The position numbers were made by a program, and so were the translations under genes. From Actinoplanes sp. SE50/110 (GTDB lineage Bacteria > Actinomycetota > Actinomycetes > Mycobacteriales > Micromonosporaceae), in assembly GCF_900119315.1 (NCBI RefSeq), contig NZ_LT827010.1:3939001-4003000 (forward strand): 64,000 nt of DNA, written 5' to 3'. Position 1 is the first letter of the stretch. Every line of letters starts with the position of its first letter. The notes beneath the pieces were generated by a model, which searched no databases, was not told the DNA's origin, and saw only the letters and a list, made by a program, of their open reading frames with translations. This document shows positions 51,701-60,300 of the stretch, piece after piece.

Positions 51701-51905
51701 GCACGAAGTGGGTGGAGCCGTCCAACGCGTCCTGGATCGACGTCCACAGCTTGGGCGTGACCGCCAGCCCCGTCTGATCTCGGAAGATCCACAGGGCGCG
51801 TCGCCGGTGCCACGGCTTCGCCAGCCGGTGCAGACCGCGCTGGACGGCCGGCGCCAGCCGTCCGTCAGCGGCGTGACTGTAGGAGATGAAACCATCGAAT
51901 GGCAT
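48699..51905 (-). CDS. TIR-like domain, membrane helix, coiled coil and WD40 propeller protein
   Basis: 1068 residues. Residues 1-140 are TIR-like, opening FDGFISYSHAADGRLAPAVQ and including FVLMASPEAAASPWVNREIEHW. A membrane helix (about 187-212) is followed by a charged coiled coil (215-365) and then about a dozen WD40-like repeats (from 400 to the end), many with FSPDGxT. The form suggests a membrane-attached sensor in which the propeller detects a partner and the TIR part signals or consumes NAD. Whether the catalytic glutamate is kept is not certain. Such TIR-WD40 proteins occur in multicellular bacteria and may act in immunity or development. Confidence 0.85.
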   Translation of the reverse strand: MPFDGFISYSHAADGRLAPAVQRGLHRLAKPWHRRRALWIFRDQTGLAVTPKLWTSIQDALDGSTHFVLMASPEAAASPWVNREIEHWLATKSADQILPVVTDGEWCWDGTARDFTEDSTAVPAALRGVFEEEPLYLDLRWARDDLHLTLQHVRFRDAIAQLAAPMHGVSKDELEGEDVRQHRRARRLSTVAAAVLVLLTVVASVTSVVAVRNAERANTSAAEAHRQQQVAAQQRTNAERATEESVRQQQNAQVQENRARDAKAETERQEKLAAEAAANAKREQDAAARYRITAQFQQKLADQAASRAKDQKALAEQYRDLADQADQERKKQEKLAQQAQQEAAKQRAEADRLQRMEVSRRLMIRARELIADDPRQALRVGAAAVALSPDASGREQLGHLVMSTHYAGTLTDVTSVATLAGQMTATTGATGRVSLWNAANPAKPVRVGSLPGTAAATTVVGRPDRPTVAVFDGSPTATVWNVTDPAHPSRVATLTDPAGIVAMSISPDGHTVSTSNLAGDSRLWDIRDATPTALTTLTGVYPLKFSPDGRTGVTSGASVVIWDLTDPAHPVRGVTLDPALADLAGAAVDFNPRVPALAVESKVANVMFFNLSDPAKPVMSGSTPYSYDDARPTAMGFSPDGSLFTLTNSDGETGLWSFDTSSQGMSVNSKLAALNSPDGGVRSLGFSSDGATLTTASAHHVATMWSTRGRYPSSPVGSMERPFGGTLVGLAYAPAAGPLFSAGYAGTAVPWDVTDRTHPVRGATFPLLNGTVEGLVLSPDGRTLVAAGSDTSVPLVDVSHPEAPVPLSVIKEEGGAITALAFSPDGHTLAIGHSEGRASLWNVTDRRRPVLLRAITMRQYVWALAFSPDGHTMAAGEGSNISLWEVTDPAAAEQLSSVVLKEYILYHATAITFSPDSRLLATGTTAHTVIMWDVADPARPRQSAVLGGHTWEITNVMFSPDGQTVASVSSDGLTMLWDVADAVRPVPFAFLKPAAPEYLAAAFSPDGRTIVVGGSFGKAPQHATLWDTGVPKSLALDPVGNACEISGRGLNRDEWSRYAPELDYRPTC

Positions 51906-52117
51906 GGCTGTTCCCGTGGTCTAGGCGATCTGCGGTGGCCGATTCTCCATGGCCGCGTGCCGAAGGTAAAGCCGACCGGATGGCGCGGGAGACCGATCAT
52001 GTGCTTTGATCTAACCAGGCCGGGCATTCTCCCCCGTGGATGCCCGGCCGCTTTCTTGCGTTCCGCCGTCCACGACCGGCCGCGCGACCTGCCGTCAATT
52101 CAAAGTCATCGATTAGT

Positions 52118-52846
52118 GTGTACGACGTGACCCACACGTTGACAGGCAGAGTAGTGGCGGCACTGACCGTGGCCGCGCTGGTGACCCTCGGTGCGGCGCC
52201 CACCCCGGCGAACGCCGCCGGCCACCATGGTGTGTCCTGCGCCTACACCCCCACCCCGGACGATCCGGCCGCCCGCCCGGTGTCCCCGCCCCGGAACACC
52301 TCGCACACCCCGGACCACGGCACCGTCGAGGTGGTCCTGCGCACCAACCTGGGCCCGATCCCGCTGCGGCTGGACCGGGCGGCCGCGCCGTGCACCGTGC
52401 AGAGCTTCCTGCACCTGGTGCGGCACCGCTTCTACGACCGGACCATCTGCCACCGGCTCACCGCATACCCGACGCTGAGCGTGCTGCAGTGCGGCGACCC
52501 GACCGGCACCGGCGAGGGCGGCCCCGGCTACCGGTTCGCCGACGAGCTGCCGGTCAACCTGCCGCCCGCGCCCACCGACCCGACCGGCGTGCGGCGCCTC
52601 TACGCCCGCGGGGTGCTGGCCATGGCCAACGCCGGCCCGGACACCAACGGCAGCCAGTTCTTCCTGGTCTACGCCGACTCGGCGCTCCGTCCGAACTACA
52701 CCGTCTTCGGGTCGGTCCGCCCGGCCGGCCTGACGACCCTGGACCGGGTGGCGGCCGGTGGCATCACCCCGACCGCGGACGACCCGGCCCCGGTCGACGG
52801 CGCCCCGGCCCTGCGCACCGAGATCCGCCGCGCCACCGTCTGCTGA
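52118..52846 (+). CDS. Secreted peptidyl-prolyl cis-trans isomerase, cyclophilin type
   Basis: 242 residues from GTG 52118 (GTG 52127 is the alternative). A signal peptide (TLTGRVVAALTVAALVTLG, ending PANAA) precedes a cyclophilin domain with TVQSFLHLVRHRFYDRTICHRL and MANAGPDTNGSQFFLVYADS. It should help extracytoplasmic protein folding. No strong ribosome binding site is seen. Confidence 0.88.
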   Translation: MYDVTHTLTGRVVAALTVAALVTLGAAPTPANAAGHHGVSCAYTPTPDDPAARPVSPPRNTSHTPDHGTVEVVLRTNLGPIPLRLDRAAAPCTVQSFLHLVRHRFYDRTICHRLTAYPTLSVLQCGDPTGTGEGGPGYRFADELPVNLPPAPTDPTGVRRLYARGVLAMANAGPDTNGSQFFLVYADSALRPNYTVFGSVRPAGLTTLDRVAAGGITPTADDPAPVDGAPALRTEIRRATVC

Positions 52847-52855
52847 GCGGCCGCC

Positions 52856-52882
52856 GGAGGTGCGCCCGGCGGGCGCACCTCC
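52856..52882. terminator. Strong bidirectional hairpin
   Basis: GGAGGTGCGCCC and GGGCGCACCTCC form a perfect 12-pair stem with a three-base loop. It lies in the 42-base gap between the convergent cyclophilin and GNAT genes and can serve both strands. Confidence 0.85.
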
Positions 52883-52888
52883 TCAGGC

Positions 52889-53872
52889 TCACGGGACCGG
52901 GCCCTCCATGGTGTGCAGGATCTCCACGGGGCGGAAACCGAAGCGCCGATTGGTGGCGATCATCGCGCCGTTGTCATCGGCGGTCCACGAGTGCAGCAGG
53001 CGAACGCCCGGGAAATGCTCCGTGAGCCGGGCGAGGTTGGCGGACTTGAGAACGGCGCCGAGACGGCGGCCGCGATGCGCCCGCAGCACGAACGTGTCGT
53101 CCTGCTGAGCGTGGCGGCGGTCGGCGTTGACGAAGATCCGGGTGTACCCGCCGGGCCTGCCGTCCGGGGCACCCAGCAGCGTCGTGACCAGCCCCCAGCC
53201 CCCGGTGGCCAGCCGCTCGTCGCCGCGCAGCACCTGCCCGGCGGTGACGACGACCGGATCGTGGTCGCGGTCGCCGGTCGGGACGTCCCGCTCCATCAGC
53301 GTGCACATCGCGGCGAAGTCGGCTGCCGACCCGGCCGGCACCGGTCCCGTCCAGGAGTGCAGCCGATACCCGGCGGGCACCTCGGCGGCCACCGGCTCGG
53401 CGGGCAACCCCAGCAGGTAGCGGCGCTCCTGCAGCTTGCCGGCGAAGCCGCGGGCCAGGGCGAACCGGCCGCCGGGGTGCTGGGCGAGCGATGCGGTCAG
53501 CGGGACCGGAAGCTCGGTCGAGACGACCCGGCGCCCGTGCTCCCGGGCCACCGCGACAGCCGCCTCCCACAGCGCCGTGCCGGCGCCCCGGCCGCGATGC
53601 CGGGGTGCCACCGCCAGCTCGAACCCGACGGTGTGCGTGTTCGCCACCCGGGGCAGGTCCACGATGACGCCGCCGAGGCACTCGCCGCCGTCCCACGCGC
53701 CGAACGCCCGGCGGTCGAGGACGGCGTTGTCGGCGATGGTGCGCAGCGAGGTCAGCGTCGACTCGGCACCGGCCACGGTCGGCTGCTCGCGGCCGGCGAC
53801 CAGACCGGCACGGAACGCCGCATGCCACGGGCCGGCCTCCGGGTCATGGGGATCGAGCGCTCGCACCTGCAC
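52889..53872 (-). CDS. Double GNAT-domain acetyltransferase
   Basis: 327 residues from GTG 53872. The first GNAT half has VGFELAVAPRHRGRGAGTALWEAA as acetyl-CoA loop; the second has TFVLRAHRGRRLGAVLKSANL and ATNRRFGFRPVEILHTMEG. Two tandem domains are as in MshD-like and other actinobacterial acetyltransferases. Substrate unknown. The open frame continues upstream to 54220 but the added part runs through a different gene. Confidence 0.83.
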   Translation of the reverse strand: MQVRALDPHDPEAGPWHAAFRAGLVAGREQPTVAGAESTLTSLRTIADNAVLDRRAFGAWDGGECLGGVIVDLPRVANTHTVGFELAVAPRHRGRGAGTALWEAAVAVAREHGRRVVSTELPVPLTASLAQHPGGRFALARGFAGKLQERRYLLGLPAEPVAAEVPAGYRLHSWTGPVPAGSAADFAAMCTLMERDVPTGDRDHDPVVVTAGQVLRGDERLATGGWGLVTTLLGAPDGRPGGYTRIFVNADRRHAQQDDTFVLRAHRGRRLGAVLKSANLARLTEHFPGVRLLHSWTADDNGAMIATNRRFGFRPVEILHTMEGPVP

Positions 53873-53934
53873 CGGGCCATTCTGGACAGGGGCCGATTGC
53901 CGGGCAACCCCATTCGGCCACGGTGCCGTCCCGG

Positions 53935-54150
53935 TCAGCTCTCGGGCGTGTCGGATCCACCGCCCCCGGTCCGACGCAGGAGCAGTGCGAGAACGTACCG
54001 GGCGGCACGGCGTCGTCCGGGGTCGCGGCTGAAGAGCGCCGCGATCGTGGCGCCGGTGACGGTGCCGGCATAGACGAGACTTGCCGCCCCGGTCAGCAGG
54101 CCCCCGTCCGGATGCAGGACTTCCGGCACGAGATCGGTGAGCAGTGACAT
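53935..54150 (-). CDS. Small membrane-associated protein of unknown function
   Basis: 71 residues with a GGAGGG ribosome binding site eight bases before ATG 54150. MSLLTDLVPEVLHPDGG precedes a hydrophobic stretch (18-41), then arginine-rich residues. The good start signal supports a real gene. Divergent from the giant STAND gene. Confidence 0.6.
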   Translation of the reverse strand: MSLLTDLVPEVLHPDGGLLTGAASLVYAGTVTGATIAALFSRDPGRRRAARYVLALLLRRTGGGGSDTPES

Positions 54151-54307
54151 CGCGATTCCCTCCAGCGAACGGTGGCGATGCGGCCATTTCGCCCGTCCGG
54201 CCGGTTTCCGGCGATATCATCGTTGTCTATGGTGCGTTCATGCTGCGAGAACGCGCTCACGGCCGGATCCGGCGCCGGAATGCTGGACGGGTCGCCCGGA
54301 TCGTGCG

Positions 54308-57300
54308 GTGACCGAGCCTGAGGCGCCGTCCGCCCGGCGCTTCGCCGACGAGCTCCACCGTCTCTACACGGCCGCCGGCTCCCCGGAGTATCGGATCCTC
54401 ATCCGCCAGGCCGGCGTCCAGCGGCCGGCGATCCGGCTGTCGGACAGCAGCCTGAGCGACTGGCTCACCGGCAAGTCGGTGCCCACCAGCGCGGCGGCCG
54501 TCAAGTTCGTGGTGACCTTCCTCCAGGACCTTGTCGCGAAGCGCACCGGGCAACGGCCGCCCCCGGTGGAGGACTGGCTGCGGCTGCACCGGCAGGCCCA
54601 GCAGGACCGCCGCGCCCAGCGCGGCGGCCGCCCCGGCAAGCGCGCCACCCCACGAGCGGCAGCCCCGATCCCGGCGGCGGTGATCGGACTGCTGCGGCTG
54701 ATGAGGCTGTACGCCGAAGAGCATCCGTACGTGCAGCAGCCGGGTCAGCACCTGCAGGCGCTCTCCACGGTCTACGTCAGCCAAAGCGTCGCCAGCCCGG
54801 TCGAGGCCGTGCGTCAGGTCTGGGATCGCGAGCTCGACGAGGTGGCGATGGTCGAGGAGGACCGTCGCGTCACCCGGCTCGCCCAGCCCTTCGACGAGGT
54901 GTTCAGCGAGTACGACCACTTCGTGATCGCGGGCGCGGCCGGGCTCGGCAAGTCGACCCTGGGCCGTTTCCTCGTCGGCGACCTCATCGGCACGATGCTG
55001 GACGGCAGGACGAGCAGTCTTCCCACCGCCGGCCTGATACCGGTGATGCTGCCCGCCCGGGTGCTCGCCAGGCACATCGGACGACCCTGGGCAGAAGCGC
55101 TGCACGAGGCGGTGACCGCTGAGTACGGAGCACTCGAAGGCGTCAGCGCGGACACCTTTCAGCGGCCGATCGCCGGGCGGAACTGGCTCGTGGTCATCGA
55201 CGCCCTGGACGAGATTCCCGATCAGGCCGACCGGGACCGGCTCCTCAAGGTGCTGTCGACCCGGATGGCCACCCCGGAGCCGGCGCGCTTACTGGTCACC
55301 AGCCGTCCACTGGTACCGGGCGAGATCGCCCAGCTGCAGGGCCCGCGGGTGGGGTTCTTCGAACTCCAGCCGTTCGACGCGACGGCTCTGGAGATGTTCG
55401 CCCAGCGGCACTTCAACCCGGACGGGACGGCCGGGGGAGCGGCCGAGGCGGCGGAATTCCTCAGCCAGGTCCGCCTCGCCGGCCTCGAACAGGTCCTCAC
55501 CGTGCCGTTGCTCGCGACGGTCGCCGCGCAGGTCTTCACCGACCGCCGCCGCGACCAACCGTTGCCGTCGAACCGATACGAGCTGTACGAGGCATACATC
55601 GCCCACCTCGCGACCCGCAATGCCTCCGCGGCCGAAGTGTTCGGCGCCGCCGCCGACCCGGCCTGGTGCGCATGGCTCGACGCGCAGCGGACCACCCTGC
55701 TGGAAACGCTGGCCGCCGAGTACACCCGCAGCGAGACACCGCTGGCCGAGGTGGCCATAAGCTACGTCCACGAACACGGCCCGAGGCTGACGATGCTGCC
55801 GGTCGGTGGGGAGAGCCTGCTGGGGAACTGGCTGTCTCGGGCCGGCCTGCTCGGCTGGCACGGGGTGCGGCTGCGATTTCAGCACCAGACCTTCGCCGAG
55901 CATCTGGCGGCCACTGCCCGGGCCCGTGCCCTGCCCGGCAGATTCGCCCCTGCCGAGCCGGTCTGGCGAGAGCTGATCAGGCAATTCCTGCTCGACGACG
56001 AGTCCGCTGAAAGAACCCTGGCCCACTACCTCCATCTGCACAGGTCGGACAGCGGTCTGATCGGGTATCTGCAAGCACGTAGCCAGGCGGAGCGGGAGAA
56101 GGCCGGAGTCCTCATCCTCCAGGGCACGCCCCGCACCGATGCGGAGTTGGCCGCTTTCCTGGACACCACGGAAGGGCAGATCTTCGCCGACGTGGATCTG
56201 GACCTGCGACCGGCGTCCGGTCTCACTGTCCACCCCGCCGTGCGGGAACGGATGTACACCTGGCTCCGCGACGAGCGGACTCCGGCCCGGATCAAACTGG
56301 CCATCATCGACATCATGCGGGAACGCAGCCCGCAGGTGCGGCACGAAGGCGCGAGAACCCTCGAAGGGCTGCTCGAAGATCCCGGACAACCTGGCGAGAT
56401 CCGCTCCGGTGCCGCCGAAGTCCTCGCCAAACTCGGTGCGCCCTACGCCTCGATGGCCGTGGCGGCGCTGCTGCGGATCGCGGCGAACCGTGACCTCTCA
56501 GGCAATTGCCGGACCGCTGCCGCCACGGCACTGGCCTCGATCGGCGACGAGCACCGAACGGCTGCGGCCGACCTGCTGCACCAGGTCGCCGAGGATGCGG
56601 GCGTCGAGGGCTGGTATCGCCGCCAGGCCGCGGAGAACCTCGCCCGGCTCGGCTCGGCCGGCCGCAATCGTGCCGCCGATCTGCTGTCCCGACTCGCCAC
56701 TGACACCGCGCTCGACCCACAAGCGCGGCGCAGCGCTGCGGAGAGCCTCGCGGCGTTGGGCGGCGACCATCGTCGCCGTGCCATGGTCGCCCTGCGGCTC
56801 AGCGCGAGCTCCTTTGGCTCTCTGTACTCCGATGACCGCCGGCTCTGGCTCGCCGCCGTGTCGCTGCTCGAAGCGGATGGGAGGAATCGCGCTGCACAGC
56901 TGTTGCAGGAAGTGTGCGAGGACCCGTGGGTCGCCGGTCACCTCCGGCTGAACGCTGCTCGTGAGCTGGCCAGCCTCGGTGGGTCTGCCCGCAGAAGCGC
57001 GGCAAGGTCCATGAGAGACATGGCTTTCTCCACACAGTTGGGGGTTCTGCGTACCATGGCGGCAGAGGCTCTCGCCGCGCTCGGCCCCGCCTACCGGGAA
57101 TGGAGCTTGGAGGCGCTGACCGCTGTCGTCGGTGATCCGGCGGTCAGCTTCTCGCGGCGTCGTGCGGCGCGCCTGCTGGCCCGTCATGAGGGTGCCGCGC
57201 GTGAGATGGCCGCGCAATGCCTGCTGGAAATCGCCTCCGCCGCCACCACGGATCTCAATGATCGTGCGCAAGCGGCGCTGGAGGCGGCCAACCTCGACGA

Positions 57301-60300
57301 ACAGCGACGTACCCAGGTCAGGACCCGATTCCGGGAGTGGCTGGCCGATCCCACCATCACTCCGGCCAGCCGGATATTGGCGGCCGTGATCCTGGTTTCA
57401 CTGGAGCCGGATTCCGCTACCACGGAGGCTGACACCCTGTATCACCTGGCGGCCGTCGCCGACGGCCACCACGTAGCCCGATTGGCGGCTGCCCATGCTC
57501 TGGCGCAGTTGGCCGGTCACAACCTCGACCGAGCGGCACGGTTGTTACTGATGGCCGCGACCGATCCGCTCTCTCCCGACTTTTCACGCCGAGCGGCTGC
57601 GGTACGACTGGCCGAGGTGGCGGAGACTCACCGGAGCCAGGCCGCCGAGCTCCTGCGTGAGATGATCTCGACTGCGGGTGATCCTTCTGACTACGGGGAT
57701 AGTGTCTCCGACCTGGCCGGACTCGGGGACGCATATCGAGCAGAGGCGAGTGCCCTGCTCCTCCAGTGCTTGACCGGCCCCTGGCCCGCCGAAGGTGACC
57801 TGCAATCGATCGTTTGGCGGCTGCGCTCCTTTTCTCAGAACTCGGCGGTGAAGGCCGCGGAAACGGTCGCTGAGATCTTGAAGGATCCGCTGGTAGGTGC
57901 ACTGTACCTATTTTCTGATGATATCGTCATTCTCGAACGTTTTCGTCCAGGCTTGGCGAGAATTGTCTTCGACCATTTTCGACGGTATGGCGAACTCGAG
58001 GTGATCGGTCTCTGTCGAGCCGCGGAGGACCTTGTCCAGGCAGACGAGAAGTATCGCGATCAAGCCGTCAAAGTGCTGCGTTCGGCGGGCGAGGAAGTAC
58101 AAGCAGAGCCTGACCGAAGCCTGTTGATTTCCTTCGCCGAATCGCTGGAAAGCCGTGATCAAGGCATCTTCGCGACCGCTCTCGTCCAGGTTCTCGAGAG
58201 TCGAGACGTTTCACCGTCGCTGCTCCCGGAAGCCGCGCGGCGTCTGGAGCAAGAGGAGTCGCACCGACAGAAGCTCATCGACCTGTGCCGAAAGTGGTGT
58301 GCTGACCCCCGTCTGGATGAATGGTGGCGTTTGTGGGTGATGGAACGACTCGAAAAGTCTGACGCGCCCATGGTCGCGCAGATCGCCCGGGAGCTTTGGA
58401 CGAATCCGACCCTGCCCGTGGCTACGCGGCTGCGAGCCGTTCGATGCCTCCGGGATCCATCACTCACAAAAGATCATTCACTCACGATTCTGGCGGGTTA
58501 CGAACGCGTGCCCTTGGCGGTGAACGAGCGCAGCGCGGTCGCATCGGCGCTGTGCGACCTCGGCCCTGACCATACTGATCGAGCCGCGGACATATTCGCC
58601 GGGCTTCTGACCGATCCAACGGTGCCGCTCCATGACCGCCTGTCGGCAGGCCAATCCTTGGCCGAGCTGGGTGGGACGCGGTCGGCTTTGGCGGGCGCTC
58701 TCGCCGAGCGCCTGGTGGCCGACGAGCATGCCGGTCCGCTCGACCAGACCGTCGGTGCCGCCTTCCTCGCCTGGTTGCGGCCAGAGACCCATGTCCTTGC
58801 CAGGCAGGTGCTCACCGGCATGGCAGCCGGACCCCACGCGGAGCACCGCCTCACCATTGCCCGGGAGCTGGGCACCCTCCGCGGCGGTGCCGCCGCCGCT
58901 CAGCGTGCCCTCGCCGAGATCGTCGCCGACCCCGCCACGGACGACCCGACCCGCGGGGAGGCGCTGCAGTCGCTGACCGGATGGGTCACCGGGCAGGAGC
59001 ATGCGTGTCGCCTCGCCGGCGCGCTGGCCTCCGATCCGTTGATCAACGCAACGGTCCGGATAGCGGCGGCGACGTTGCTGGCCCGTCTGCAGCCGGACAG
59101 GCGTGTGCAGGCGATCACCGAGCTGAGCCGGATCGTCGTCGCGGTGACGGCCGGCCCCGAGCGGGTCAGGGCCGCCCACCTGGTGGCCCGGGCCGACCAC
59201 CCGCGCCGGCCGCAGATCGCCGAGATTCTGCTGGAGCTCGCCTCGGACCCGGCGCAGGACGACGAGACCCGGCGGGAGGCCGCGACCCTGGTGACCCGAT
59301 TCGGCGACCAGGCCGCGGATCGGGCCGGTGATCTGCTCGCCCTCATCGCCGGCGACCCCGGCGCGTGGCCCTCGACCCGGCTCGACGCGGCGCAGGCACT
59401 GCTCCGTATCCACGGGCAGCGGCGGCGGGCAGTGGACCTGCTCCGGGGCATCGCCGACGACCCGCATCTGGATGATGAGGATCGCGTCCCCGTCCTGGCC
59501 GAGCTGGTCAAGGTCGATTCGGGCCGGCGGGCGTCGGCGATCGCGATGTTCGCCACCCTCGCCGCGGACAGCGAGGTGCCCGCCGGGGGCCGCTTGGCGG
59601 CCGCCCGGGAGCTGGTCTCCCTGGGCGGCGCCGGAATCGACGAGGCCACCACGACACTTCGCCGGCTCGCCGTCGACCCCGTCGCCCCCGCTGCATCGCG
59701 ACGAGGTGCGGCCGTCTCGCTGTATCGGCAGGGCAGTGCGCATCGCGCGGAGGCATGCCGCCTTCTCCGCGAGCTCGCCGCCGACGGCACGGTCGCGGCG
59801 GATGAGCGGATCAGGGCGATCCAGGATCTCGCGCAGCGCGAGCCGGCGAGCACCGACCTGCACCGTGACATGCTGCGCGACCTGATCAGGGAACGCGGCA
59901 TCGCGGCCGCGGATCGTGGCCAGGCCGCCGAAACCCTCGCCGGTTTCGGGGAGTCCGCCCGGGCCGACGCGGCCCGGCTGCTCGCCGACGAGGCGGACCG
60001 CGCCGCCGTGCCGGACCGGTTCGTGCTGATCGGCCACCTCGCCGGGTTGGGCTCCGCAGCGCGTGGTCTCGCCGCGGAACGCCTGCGCGCAATCGCCCTC
60101 CCGGCCGACCACCCCGGGCGGCTGCATCAGGCCATGGCCACCGCTCTGTTGGTCGGTATCGAGGGTGGATCCGATGGCCGTGCGGCGCGTTTGCTCACCG
60201 AGGTGGCCGCCGACGCCGCGAACTCGCCGAACGACCGGCTCTGGGCCGCGGCGTACCTGGTGCGACTCGGCCCGGCACACATCGAGGCAGCCGCGGAACT

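Noticed and set aside
52889..54220. N-terminal extension of the double GNAT protein
   Set aside because: The extension runs through the 71-residue gene region, which has its own good ribosome binding site, and has no domain character.
54137..54307. Upstream start for the STAND protein
   Set aside because: The extra 57 residues are cysteine- and arginine-rich without family pattern, and they overlap the start region of the divergent small gene.
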